Source of the DNA: Streptomyces sp. 1-11
GTDB lineage: Bacteria > Actinomycetota > Actinomycetes > Streptomycetales > Streptomycetaceae
Length of the DNA: 64,000 nucleotides
Assembly (NCBI RefSeq): GCF_007176755.1
Contig: NZ_BJTV01000001.1
Coordinates: forward strand, 186,001 to 250,000
Direction: 5' to 3'
Part shown: in pieces, positions 8,196-16,468 of the stretch
Position numbering within the stretch: position 1 is the first letter of the stretch
Layout: each line of letters starts with the position of its first letter
The notes under the pieces: model-generated
What the model was told of the DNA's origin: nothing
Database searches by the model: none
What the model saw: only the letters and a program-made list of their open reading frames with translations
Program-made: the position numbers and the translations under genes

Positions 8196-9326
8196 TCAGC
8201 TGCTGCGCCGGGTCACGAACTCGGCCAGGGCCAGCAGCCCGCCCGCCGACTCCGGCGCGGGGACGGCACGGGCCAGTTCCTGCACCGCCCGGGCCATCCG
8301 GTCGGCCGCCTCGGCCTGCGCCCAGTCCCGGCCGCCGGCCCGCTCGACCGCCAGGGCCGTACGGGCGATCTCCCCGCCGTCCCCGTCCTCCCCCTCGGTG
8401 TACGGCTTCCCGTACAGCGCGGCGAGTTCGGCCCCCGCCGGGGTGCCGGAGGTCAGGGCCGCCACCACCGGCAGGGACTTCTTGCGGACGGCGAGGTCCG
8501 CACCGGCCGGCTTGCCGGTGCGCAGCGGGTCCCCCCATATGCCGATCACGTCGTCGATCAGCTGGAAGGCGAGCCCGGCCTGGCGCCCGAAGCCGTCGAG
8601 CGCCGCCACCTCCTCCTCCCCCGCGCCCGCGTACAGTGCGCCGAGCGCGCAGGCGCAGCCCAGCAGCGCCCCGGTCTTCGCCTCGGCCATGACGAGCACC
8701 TCGTCCAGGGTCACCTCCTCGGGAGCGCGCCGTTCCAGGGCGGTGTCGGTGTGCTGCCCGGCGCACAGCTCGACGACGCAGTCGGCGAGCCGGGCGGCGG
8801 CCTGCCCGGAGACCGGGTGCGGATCCGCGGCGAGCAGCCGCAGGGCCAGCGCCTGCAGGGCGTCCCCGGCGAGGATCGCGTCCGCGTCGCCGAACACCGT
8901 CCAGGCCGTGGGCCGGTGTCTCCGGGTGGCGTCCCGGTCCATCACGTCGTCGTGCAACAGCGTGAAGTTGTGGATCAGTTCGACCGCCACGGCCGCCCGG
9001 ACGGCCGCCGCTGCCGCTCTCGGTCCGCCGAGCGCCGCGGCCGCGGCGAGGACGAGGGCCGGCCTGATCGCCTTGCCCGCGTTGCCCGCCGCCGGCGTGC
9101 CGTCCGCGTGCTCCCAGCCGAAGTGGTAGCGGGCGATCCGGCGCATCGAGCCGGGCAGCGACTCGACGGCCGCGCGCAGTTCCGGGTCCACGACGGCCCG
9201 GGTCCGCTCCAGCAGGGCCGTCGCCTCCTGCCCGTCGGGCGGGCCGGCCACGGCGCCGCCGGTGGACTCGCGCGGTGCACGCGGTCCGGGTGCGCGCTGT
9301 CTGGTCTCCGTCATGAAATCGGCCAT
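8196..9326 (-). CDS. Polyprenyl (all-trans) diphosphate synthase, likely encapsulin-associated
   Basis: A 376-aa isoprenyl diphosphate synthase that condenses isopentenyl diphosphate onto an allylic primer. The family motifs are GKAIRPALVL near residue 84, the first Asp-rich motif DDVMD at 126-130, and the second motif as DDVIGIWGD, where the usual fifth Asp is Gly. The first ~36 residues (Pro/Gly/Ala/Arg rich) look disordered and extend beyond the catalytic fold. In family 2 encapsulin systems such N-terminal tails direct cargo into the shell. ATG 9326 follows GAGGGGGAG. It lies 112 bp downstream of eshA on the same strand, probably in one operon. Product chain length cannot be predicted. 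Confidence 0.9.
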   Translation of the reverse strand: MADFMTETRQRAPGPRAPRESTGGAVAGPPDGQEATALLERTRAVVDPELRAAVESLPGSMRRIARYHFGWEHADGTPAAGNAGKAIRPALVLAAAAALGGPRAAAAAVRAAVAVELIHNFTLLHDDVMDRDATRRHRPTAWTVFGDADAILAGDALQALALRLLAADPHPVSGQAAARLADCVVELCAGQHTDTALERRAPEEVTLDEVLVMAEAKTGALLGCACALGALYAGAGEEEVAALDGFGRQAGLAFQLIDDVIGIWGDPLRTGKPAGADLAVRKKSLPVVAALTSGTPAGAELAALYGKPYTEGEDGDGGEIARTALAVERAGGRDWAQAEAADRMARAVQELARAVPAPESAGGLLALAEFVTRRSS

Positions 9327-9438
9327 GGCTCCCCCTCGTGACACCCACGGACGACGGCTGTTCCGCCCCGGAGCGACGCATACCCCGGGGATGTACCCGC
9401 CCCGGAGGGCGGGGACACGGCGGCGCGGTGCGCGGACG

Positions 9439-10845
9439 TCACCTCCACCGGCCGATCTCGACGTTCTCCAGCACGCCGAGCGCGTCCGGCACCAGGACGG
9501 CGGCCGAGTAGTACGCCGTCACCAGGTATTTGATGATCGCCTGCTCGTTGATGCCCATGAAGCGGACGGACAGGCTGGGCTCGATCTCGTCCGGGATGCC
9601 GGACTGCCTGAGGCCGATGACACCCTGGTCGGCCTCACCGGTACGCATGGCGATGATGGAGGTCGTGCGCTCGGGGGTGACGGGGATCTTGCTGCACGGG
9701 TAGATCGGCACGCCTCGCCAGGTGGGAATGCGGTTGCCGCCGATGTCGATGGTCTCCGGGACCAGGCCGCGCTTGTTCAGCTCACGCCCGAACGCGGCGA
9801 TCGCACGCGGGTGGGCGAGGAACAGCTTGGTGCCCCGCCGGCGGCTGAGCAGTTCGTCCATGTCGTCCGGGCCGGGCACACCGTCGTGCGGCTGGATCCG
9901 CTGGTCGTACTCGCAGTTGTGCAGCAGCCCGAAGTCCCGGTTGTTGACCAGCTCGTGCTCCTGACGCTCCTTCAGCGCCTCGACCGTCAGCCGCAGCTGC
10001 TGCTCGGTCTGGTTCATCGGCTGGTTGTACAGGTCGGCCACGCGCGAGTGGATGCGCAGCACGGTCTGGGCGATGCTCAGTTCGTACTCGCGCGGCCGGG
10101 CCTCGTAGTCGACGAAGGTGTGCGGGATGTCCGGCTCCCCGCTGTGGCCGGCCGCCAGCTCCACCTCCTTCTCACCGAACTTGTTGGTCCGCTGCTCCGG
10201 GATGGAGCGCAGCCGCCTGAGGTGTTCGCGCAGCGAGTCGGAGCGCTCGGCCACCTGCTCGAAGTCCTCACGGCCGAGGACCAGCACCGTGCACCCTGTG
10301 TCCGCCCGGGCCGTGTACTCCCAGATGGCGTCCGGGTCCAGCAGCGCCGCCTCGCCGAAGTACGCGCCGTCGGCGAGGACGCCTAGGACGGCGTCGTCCC
10401 CGTACGGGCCCGTGCCGATCTTCTCCACCCTGCCGTGGGCCAGCAGGTAGACCTTCTCGGTCCGGGCGCCGAAGGAGGCGATGACCTCTCCGGGCGCGAA
10501 GTTGCGCTGGCGGCAGCGCCGGGCCAGCTCGGCGAGGACCTCGTCGTCCTCGTACGACCGCAGCGCCGGCAGCTCACCGAGCTCGGCCGGGACGACCTCC
10601 ACCTGGTCCCCGGTCTTCACGAAGGTGATGCGGCCGTCGCCGACGGCGTACGTCAGCCGCCGGTTCACCCGGTACGTGCCGCCCTGGACGTCCACCCAGG
10701 GCAGTGTGCGCAGCAGCCAGCGGGAGCTGATCTCCTGCATCTGCGGAACGGACTTGGTGGTGGTGGCCAGGTTCCGCGCTGCCGCCGTGCCGAGAGACTG
10801 CTGCGGCTTGCCCTGCTCCGTGCGGACCTCTTCGCCTACCGACAT
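9439..10845 (-). CDS. eshA: EshA, family 2B encapsulin shell protein with cyclic-nucleotide-binding-like insert
   Basis: A 468-aa protein recognisable as EshA of Streptomyces. Family 2B encapsulins are HK97-fold proteins that self-assemble into icosahedral nanocompartments around cargo enzymes. The order is a flexible N-arm (1-45), an HK97 part, a CRP-like cyclic-nucleotide-binding-like domain (about 98-205, with FGEAALL at 163-169), and the remaining HK97 core ending in the conserved [28 protein letters not shown]. In S. griseus and S. coelicolor EshA affects growth, ppGpp and antibiotic production. Trp175-Glu176 replace the Arg-Ser that grips cAMP phosphate in CRP, so classical cAMP binding is doubtful. 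ATG 10845 starts MSVGEEVR. It heads a two-gene unit with the polyprenyl synthetase. Confidence 0.95.
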   Translation of the reverse strand: MSVGEEVRTEQGKPQQSLGTAAARNLATTTKSVPQMQEISSRWLLRTLPWVDVQGGTYRVNRRLTYAVGDGRITFVKTGDQVEVVPAELGELPALRSYEDDEVLAELARRCRQRNFAPGEVIASFGARTEKVYLLAHGRVEKIGTGPYGDDAVLGVLADGAYFGEAALLDPDAIWEYTARADTGCTVLVLGREDFEQVAERSDSLREHLRRLRSIPEQRTNKFGEKEVELAAGHSGEPDIPHTFVDYEARPREYELSIAQTVLRIHSRVADLYNQPMNQTEQQLRLTVEALKERQEHELVNNRDFGLLHNCEYDQRIQPHDGVPGPDDMDELLSRRRGTKLFLAHPRAIAAFGRELNKRGLVPETIDIGGNRIPTWRGVPIYPCSKIPVTPERTTSIIAMRTGEADQGVIGLRQSGIPDEIEPSLSVRFMGINEQAIIKYLVTAYYSAAVLVPDALGVLENVEIGRWR

Positions 10846-11136
10846 ATGGGGGTGCCCTCTCATGTATGCCCGGCGCCGAATCGCACACCGGTCTCACGAG
10901 CAAGCTTCCATGACGCAACGTAGCGGTGCCATTACCCGAAAGAGCGGGAATGGATCATCGCACTACTGGGCAGAAAGTGGGATCTTGCCCACCACCCGGC
11001 CGGGATGCGCCGAGTGTCCGGAACGGCTCGCACAGCGTGCGAACGAGGTAGTCCGGGACGTCCGGTTTCGGTAGAAGCACCGGTACGAGTGGGCCGCGTC
11101 CGGCGGCCGACCGGGCACAGCACGAAGGAGGCGGTC

Positions 11137-11730
11137 ATGGCGCCACCCATGTCCGCGAGCGGGTTCCTGGCCGCGCTGCGCGCCGAGGGCGCGACCGTCG
11201 TCGAGGTCGGCGACTGGCGGCACCACAACCGCAACCACAAGGGGCCGTGGGGCCCCGTCCACGGCGTGATGATCCACCACACGGTGACCCGGGGCAGCGC
11301 CCACACCGTCGAGATCTGCCGCGACGGGCGCGCGGGGCTCCCCGGCCCGTTGTGCCACGGCGTCGTCACCAAGGACGGCACCGTGCACCTGGTCGGCCAC
11401 GGCCGCGCCAACCACGCGGGGCTCGGCGACGACGAGGTGCTGCGGGCCGTGATCGCGGAGAAGCGGCTGCCGCCGGACAACGAGGCGAACACCGACGGCA
11501 ACCGGTACTTCTACGGCTTCGAGTGCGAGAACCTGGGCGACGGCGACGACCCCTGGCCCGAGGCGCAACTGGACGCGATCGCGCGGGCCGCGGCGGCCGT
11601 GTGCCGCCACCACGGCTGGACGGAACGGTCGGTGATCGGCCACCTGGAGTGGCAGCCGGGCAAGGTGGACCCGCGCGGCTTCACGATGGCGTGGCTGCGG
11701 GAGCGGGTGAAGGAGCGCCTGAAGGCGTAG
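11137..11730 (+). CDS. N-acetylmuramoyl-L-alanine amidase (amidase_2/PGRP type)
   Basis: A 197-aa zinc amidase of the type 2 fold that cleaves the lactyl bond between MurNAc and L-Ala in peptidoglycan. Likely zinc ligands are the His in MIHHTVTRG and the His in IGHLEWQPGKVDP, with FYGFECENLG as the usual core strand. No signal peptide is visible, so it may act intracellularly on turnover fragments, be exported in another way, or be phage-derived. GAAGGAGG at 11124-11131 is a strong ribosome site for ATG 11137. Confidence 0.88.
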   Translation: MAPPMSASGFLAALRAEGATVVEVGDWRHHNRNHKGPWGPVHGVMIHHTVTRGSAHTVEICRDGRAGLPGPLCHGVVTKDGTVHLVGHGRANHAGLGDDEVLRAVIAEKRLPPDNEANTDGNRYFYGFECENLGDGDDPWPEAQLDAIARAAAAVCRHHGWTERSVIGHLEWQPGKVDPRGFTMAWLRERVKERLKA

Positions 11731-11764
11731 CCGTCCGCCGCCCCCGCCGGGCGACAATGGGGAC

Positions 11765-12658
11765 GTGACCAGCACTGACCCGCTCGCCCCGCGCCTGCCC
11801 TCACCCCTGCAGGAGGTACGGGACGACCGGTTCGGCCGGCACGGCCTGCGCCTGCTCCTCAAGCGGGACGACCTGATCCACCCGGAGCTGATCGGCAACA
11901 AGTGGCGCAAACTGGCGCCCAACATCGAGGCGGCAGGGGGCCGGGCCCTCGTCACCTTCGGCGGCGCCTACTCCAACCACCTGCGTGCCACCGCGGCGGC
12001 GGGCCGGCTGCTGGGGCTGCCGACCACCGGCGTGGTCCGGGGCCAGGAACTGGCCGGCCGGCCGCTCAACCCGTCGCTGGCCCGGTGCGCCGCCGACGGC
12101 ATGCGGCTGCACTTCATCGACAGATCGACATACCGGCACAAGCACGAGCCGGAGACCCGGGCCGCCGTCCTGCGCGCCGCCGGCGCCGAGGATGCGTACG
12201 TCGTCCCCGAGGGCGGCAGCAACGCCGCGGCCGTGCGCGGCTGCCGGGCCCTGGGCGCGGAGCTGGGCGGGCACTGCGACGTCGCCGCGGTGGCCTGCGG
12301 CACCGGCGGCACGCTCGCCGGACTCGCCGCCGGGCTGCCGCCGGGCAGCCGGGCGCTGGGCGTCCCGGTACTCAAGGGCGGCTTCCTGGCGGCCGGCATA
12401 CAGGCCCTGCAGGAGAGCGCCTTCGGGGCCCGCACCGGCGACTGGTTCCTTGACGACCGCTTCCACTTCGGCGGCTACGCCCGCACCACGCCCGAGCTCG
12501 ACGCCTTCGCACAGGACTTCGAGCAGCGGCACTCCCTGCCCGTGGAGCGCCTGTATGTCGCCAAGATGCTGTACGGACTGGTCGCCCTGGCCGGGGAGGG
12601 CGCCTTCGCGCGCGGGACGACGGTCGCGGCGGTGGTCACCGGGCGCCCCTTCCCGTAG
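11765..12658 (+). CDS. PLP-dependent ACC deaminase/D-cysteine desulfhydrase family enzyme
   Basis: A 297-aa fold-type II pyridoxal-phosphate enzyme. The PLP lysine lies in LIGNKWRKLAPNI near residue 45, and TFGGAYSNHLRATAAAGRLLGL forms the following substrate loop. A phosphate-binding Gly-rich loop is seen as ACGTGGTLAGLAAGL. Members deaminate 1-aminocyclopropane-1-carboxylate or remove sulfide from D-cysteine; which applies cannot be decided here. The GTG start is 35 bp after the amidase stop. Confidence 0.88.
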   Translation: MTSTDPLAPRLPSPLQEVRDDRFGRHGLRLLLKRDDLIHPELIGNKWRKLAPNIEAAGGRALVTFGGAYSNHLRATAAAGRLLGLPTTGVVRGQELAGRPLNPSLARCAADGMRLHFIDRSTYRHKHEPETRAAVLRAAGAEDAYVVPEGGSNAAAVRGCRALGAELGGHCDVAAVACGTGGTLAGLAAGLPPGSRALGVPVLKGGFLAAGIQALQESAFGARTGDWFLDDRFHFGGYARTTPELDAFAQDFEQRHSLPVERLYVAKMLYGLVALAGEGAFARGTTVAAVVTGRPFP

Positions 12659-12724
12659 CCCGGCACGCCCCGGCGCGACCCGGCACGCCCCAGCACGGCA
12701 TGACACGGCACGGCACGGCACGGC
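12657..12724. repeat. Short CGGCACG-type tandem repeats
   Basis: The spacer between the convergent PLP enzyme and antiporter genes is a run of 5-bp CACGG/CGGCA units and longer GGCACGCCCC units. It is simple-sequence DNA with no visible coding or hairpin logic. Confidence 0.55.
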
Positions 12725-12732
12725 CGGAGTTC

Positions 12733-14328
12733 CTACGCCGCCTCCCGGTAGGCGGCCGCCTCCTCCAGGTCGAGCCTGCGCAGGAGCGCGCGGAGCATCT
12801 CGTCGTCGATGTAGCGGTGGTCGCGGAGCCTGACGAACACGGCGCGCTCGGCGCTGATCATCTCGCGGGACAGCCTGCTGTAGGTGTCGTCGACGGACTC
12901 GCCGGTGACCGGGTTGACCTGGCCGAGCCGCTCCCAGACGGCGTTGCGGCGACGCTCCAGCACCGAGCGCAGCCGGTCGGCGAGCGGCGGCGGAAGGGCG
13001 TTGCGCTCGTCGGAGAGGAGTTCCTCCAGGCGTCTCTCCGCGGCCAGGGAGGCCTGCGCCTGCGCGTTGGCCTCGGCGAGCGTCTCGGCCTGCCGGTCGC
13101 GGCTGGGGAACTTCAGCAGCCGGATCAGCGGCGGCAGGGTCACGCCCTGGAGGACCAGGGTGCCGATGACGGTGGTGAAGGTGAGGAAGAGGATCAGGTT
13201 GCGCTGCGGGAAGGGGTGCCCGCCGTGCACGGTCAGCGGGATGGAGAAGGCGATGGCGAGGGAGACCACTCCGCGCATCCCGGCCCACGAGGTGACCATC
13301 GCACCCCGCCAGGTGGGATTCTCCTCGCGCGTCCTGATCCGCTCCGACAGCAGGCGGGGCACGAAGGCCGCCGGGTAGACCCAGACGAACCGGGCCAGCA
13401 CGACGACCACGAAGACCGCGACCGCGTACCAGGCGGCCGTGATTCCCTCGTACTCGCCGAGGCCCTTCAGGACCACCGGCAGCTGCAGCCCGATCAGGGC
13501 GAAGACCGCGGACTCCAGGATGAAGGCGACCATCTTCCACACCGCTTCCTCCTGGAGGCGGGTGGCGAAGTCGACCTCCCACGCGCGGTGCCCGAGGTAG
13601 AGGGCGACGACCACGACCGCGAGCACACCGGAGGCGTGCACCTGCTCGGCGACGCTGTAGGCGACGAACGGGATCAGCAGGGACAGCGTGTTCTGCAGCA
13701 GCGGTTCCCGCAGGTGCGTGCGCAGCCAGTGCAGGGGCGCCATGAGCAGCAGGCCCACGCCGACCCCGCCGACGGACGCGATCAGGAACTCCTCGATGCC
13801 GCCCGCCCAGGTGGCGCCCTCGCCGATGGCGGCGGCCAGCGCCACCTTGTAGGCGGTGATCGCGGTGGCGTCGTTCAGCAGCGACTCCCCCTGCAGGATC
13901 GTGGTGATCCGGGACGGCAGCCCGACCCGGCGGGCGACCGCCGTAGCGGCGACCGCGTCGGGCGGCGCCACCACCGCGCCGAGCACCAGGGCGGCGGGCA
14001 GCGGCATCCCGGGGACGACCAGGTAGGCGGCCCAGCCCACGAGGACGGTCGCGAACAGCACGTACCCCACCGACAGCAGCGCCACCGGCCTCACCTGGGC
14101 CCGCAGGTCGAGGTAGGAGCTGTCGCTCGCCGAGGTGTACAGCAGCGGGGGCAGCACGAGCGGCAGGACCACCTCGGGGTCGAGCCGGTAGTCCGGCACG
14201 CCGGGGATGTAGGAGACCGCCAGGCCGACCGCGACCAGCAGCAGCGGCGCCGGCAGCGGGGTCCGGCGGGCCGCCCCGGCGACCGCGGCACTCCCCGCCA
14301 CCAGCAGAAGCAGCGGCATCACGTCCAT
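12733..14328 (-). CDS. Na+/H+ antiporter (CPA1 family)
   Basis: A 531-aa integral membrane cation/proton exchanger with about 12 hydrophobic spans. The transport-site segment reads APPDAVAATAVARR with GESLLNDATAI following, matching the conserved Asp motifs of NhaP/NHE-type exchangers. A ~110-residue hydrophilic C-terminal tail rich in Arg/Glu (after KFPSRDRQAET) faces the cytoplasm. ATG 14328 places the first helix at once (MDVMPLLLLVAGSAAVAG). It is divergent from a UBP zinc-finger gene 61 bp away, a pairing common in actinobacteria. Confidence 0.92.
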   Translation of the reverse strand: MDVMPLLLLVAGSAAVAGAARRTPLPAPLLLVAVGLAVSYIPGVPDYRLDPEVVLPLVLPPLLYTSASDSSYLDLRAQVRPVALLSVGYVLFATVLVGWAAYLVVPGMPLPAALVLGAVVAPPDAVAATAVARRVGLPSRITTILQGESLLNDATAITAYKVALAAAIGEGATWAGGIEEFLIASVGGVGVGLLLMAPLHWLRTHLREPLLQNTLSLLIPFVAYSVAEQVHASGVLAVVVVALYLGHRAWEVDFATRLQEEAVWKMVAFILESAVFALIGLQLPVVLKGLGEYEGITAAWYAVAVFVVVVLARFVWVYPAAFVPRLLSERIRTREENPTWRGAMVTSWAGMRGVVSLAIAFSIPLTVHGGHPFPQRNLILFLTFTTVIGTLVLQGVTLPPLIRLLKFPSRDRQAETLAEANAQAQASLAAERRLEELLSDERNALPPPLADRLRSVLERRRNAVWERLGQVNPVTGESVDDTYSRLSREMISAERAVFVRLRDHRYIDDEMLRALLRRLDLEEAAAYREAA

Positions 14329-14389
14329 GGTCTTCGCCCACCCTCGTTTTCCGCGCGGGCACCCGCGCGCCCGTCGTAACCTGGCAATC

Positions 14390-14650
14390 ATGAAACAGTG
14401 CACGCACTCCGACGCGCTGCCGCACCCCCAGCCCGAGCCGCTCAGCGAGACGTGCCCGGAGTGTCTCGCGCAGGGCACGCACCCGGTGCAGCTGCGGCTC
14501 TGCCTGACCTGTGGCCACGTCGGCTGCTGCGACTCCTCCCCCGGACGGCACGCCACGGCGCACCACACGGAGACCGGCCACCCGGTCATGCGGACCTTCG
14601 AACCCGGCGAGGACTGGCGCTGGTGCTTCGTCGACCACGTGCTCGTGTGA
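14390..14650 (+). CDS. UBP-type zinc-finger protein (86 aa)
   Basis: An 86-aa stand-alone zf-UBP domain, the module that binds the free C-terminus of ubiquitin in eukaryotes. Zinc-binding residues are seen as CTHSD, CPECL, CLTCGHVGCCDSS, HATAHHTETGHPV and WCFVDH. The protein comprises little else. Streptomyces have no ubiquitin, so the partner is unknown. The constant neighbour is the CPA1 antiporter, and in some actinobacteria the two domains are reported as fused, which suggests a regulatory subunit. That is inference. Confidence 0.85.
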   Translation: MKQCTHSDALPHPQPEPLSETCPECLAQGTHPVQLRLCLTCGHVGCCDSSPGRHATAHHTETGHPVMRTFEPGEDWRWCFVDHVLV

Positions 14651-14677
14651 CACTTCAGGGAGCGGCTGCCGCCGACG

Positions 14678-14702
14678 GTTCGGGCGTGTGACGCCGGGGT
14701 AC
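14678..14702 (+). promoter_or_regulatory. Candidate SigB/SigH-type promoter overlapping a BldD-like box
   Basis: GTTC at 14678-14681 and GGGTAC at 14697-14702 are spaced by 15 bp, close to the GTTT-N14/15-GGGTAT consensus of SigB-like factors, and point toward prsH-sigH. GTGACGCCGGGGTAC at 14688-14702 agrees at 13 of 15 positions with the BldD pseudopalindrome, and BldD is known to repress sigH in S. coelicolor. Both readings are pattern matches only. Confidence 0.35.
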
Positions 14703-14911
14703 GTCAACCCGACGCGCGCACTTCCCATTTGGGCCCGCGAACCCTCTAGACACGGAGCGTATTCGCAGCTTTACTGTGAGTGACGCCAGGGGGTTGGGGT
14801 CCCGGGGACAGAAACGTTCGGAGCGCGATAGCGTCACCGCGGAACCACGTATGCGTTACCCCGGGGGGCGACCCTCGGCCCCGTAAAGCTTGTACCACCA
14901 TGGAGGTGAGG

Positions 14912-15325
14912 GTGTCCCAGATCGCAGGCGAGCCCGCGACCCAGGACTTCGTGGAAGTCCGGCTGCCGGCTGCGGGTGCCTACCTGTCGGTGCTGCGGAC
15001 GGCCACGGCCGGTCTGGCGGCCCGCTTGGACTTCACCCTGGACGAGATCGAGGACCTGCGGATCGCCGTGGACGAGGCCTGCGCGATCCTGCTGCAGCAG
15101 GCCGTGCCCGGCTCCGTGCTCAGCTGTGTCTTCCGGCTCGTCGACGACTCGCTGGAGGTCACGGTGTCGGCGCCGACCACCGACGGCCACGCCCCCTCGC
15201 GGGACACCTTCGCCTGGACGGTGCTGTCCGCACTGGCGGGGAAGGTCTCGTCCGCCGTCGACGAGGACAAGACCGTGTCGATCAGCCTCTACAAACAGCG
15301 CGGCGCGGGTCCCGGGCCGGCGTGA
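14912..15325 (+). CDS. prsH: Anti-sigma factor PrsH (UshX), serine-kinase-like fold
   Basis: A 137-aa RsbW/SpoIIAB-type protein (HATPase_c_2 fold) that sequesters SigH. An N-box-like segment reads LRIAVDEACAILLQQ, while the later G-box regions are weak, so kinase activity is uncertain. The GTG at 14912 is chosen because a near-perfect ribosome site GGAGGTGAG (14902-14910) precedes it by 5 nt; an ATG at 14900 would overlap that site. The stop overlaps the GTG of sigH, coupling synthesis of the sigma factor to its antagonist. It is recognised as the partner of SigH in S. coelicolor. Confidence 0.9.
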   Translation: MSQIAGEPATQDFVEVRLPAAGAYLSVLRTATAGLAARLDFTLDEIEDLRIAVDEACAILLQQAVPGSVLSCVFRLVDDSLEVTVSAPTTDGHAPSRDTFAWTVLSALAGKVSSAVDEDKTVSISLYKQRGAGPGPA

Positions 15326-16416
15326 GGAACGGGGACGGGCCGGTGCGGGACGAAGAGCGCGGCACACGGGAGCTGCCTGCGGAGGGCCGAGGCCCCGAGG
15401 ACGGCGCCCGACGCATGGCGGACGGCATCGACGGCATCCCCGAGCAGGCCAGGCCGCACCCGGAGGACGACTCCGCAGAGGCCGCCGGCGACGGTGCCGT
15501 GCAGAGCGCGCCCCCGGAGGCACGCGGTGGGTCCGCTTCCGCCGCCCACCCGGAGGCGAGGGCTCGGGGAAGGGCTACGGGCGGGACGATGAGCGAGCAC
15601 GAGCGATACGCGGAGGACGACGCGGTGGGCGCCGAGGCCGTGCCGGCCACTCATCACGAGCCCCAGGACCGCAGCGGGGCGCGTGCGATGTTCCTCGAAC
15701 TGCGCCTGCTGAACGCGGGCAGCGCGGAGTACGCGGAACTGCGCAACCAGCTCGTCCGTATGCACCTGCCGCTCGTCGAGCACCTCGCGCGCCGCTTCCG
15801 CAACCGGGGCGAGCCGCTGGACGACCTCACCCAGGTCGCCACCATCGGTCTGATCAAGTCCGTCGACCGCTTCGATCCGGAGCGCGGCGTGGAGTTCTCC
15901 ACGTACGCGACCCCGACCGTCGTCGGCGAGATCAAGCGGCACTTCCGCGACAAGGGCTGGGCGGTACGGGTGCCGCGCCGGCTGCAGGAGCTGCGCCTCG
16001 CGCTGACGACGGCCACGGCCGAGCTGTCCCAGCTGCACGGCCGCTCGCCCACCGTCCACGAGCTGGCCGAGAAGCTGGCCATCTCCGAGGAGGAGGTCCT
16101 GGAGGGCCTGGAGTCCGCCAACGCGTACTCCACTCTCTCGCTGGACGTGCCCGACACCGACGACGAGTCCCCCGCGGTGGCCGACACCCTCGGCGCCGAG
16201 GACGAGGCGCTGGAGGGCGTGGAGTACCGGGAGTCCCTCAAGCCCCTGCTGGAGGACCTGCCGCCGCGCGAGAAGCGGATCCTGCTGCTGCGCTTCTTCG
16301 GGAACATGACACAGTCCCAGATCGCGCAGGAGGTGGGCATCTCCCAGATGCACGTCTCCCGGCTGCTGGCCCGCACCCTGGCCCAGCTGCGGGAGAAGCT
16401 GCTGGTGGAGGAGTGA
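15322..16416 (+). CDS. sigH: RNA polymerase sigma factor SigH (SigB/SigF/SigG group)
   Basis: A group 3 sigma factor for osmotic, heat and developmental stress. Region 2 contains LARRFRNRGEPLDDLTQVATIGLIKSVDRF and STYATPTVVGEIKRHFRD; region 4 ends with SQIAQEVGISQMHVSRLL. About 90-110 N-terminal residues are acidic, Pro/Ala rich and apparently disordered. Several in-frame starts are open: GTG 15322 (coupled to prsH), GTG 15343 (behind GGGGA) and ATG 15589 (275-aa core). In S. coelicolor sigH indeed yields multiple products (SigH-51/52 and SigH-37). A GC-rich hairpin follows the stop. Confidence 0.93.
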   Translation: MRNGDGPVRDEERGTRELPAEGRGPEDGARRMADGIDGIPEQARPHPEDDSAEAAGDGAVQSAPPEARGGSASAAHPEARARGRATGGTMSEHERYAEDDAVGAEAVPATHHEPQDRSGARAMFLELRLLNAGSAEYAELRNQLVRMHLPLVEHLARRFRNRGEPLDDLTQVATIGLIKSVDRFDPERGVEFSTYATPTVVGEIKRHFRDKGWAVRVPRRLQELRLALTTATAELSQLHGRSPTVHELAEKLAISEEEVLEGLESANAYSTLSLDVPDTDDESPAVADTLGAEDEALEGVEYRESLKPLLEDLPPREKRILLLRFFGNMTQSQIAQEVGISQMHVSRLLARTLAQLREKLLVEE

Positions 16417-16445
16417 CCGCGGCCGCCTGATCCGGCTGGCCGCGG
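16417..16445 (+). terminator. GC-rich hairpin after sigH
   Basis: CCGCGGCC (16417-16424) pairs with GGCCGCGG (16438-16445) immediately after the sigH stop, with a 13-nt loop. It may terminate sigH and the convergent membrane-protein gene. Confidence 0.45.
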
Positions 16446-16468
16446 CCGGCCGGAGCGGAGCGGGCCGC

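Noticed and set aside
11801..14728. Long minus-strand frame across the PLP enzyme and antiporter region
   Set aside because: Repetitive Gly/Arg/Ala-rich text; the genuine proteins lie in other frames with clear motifs.
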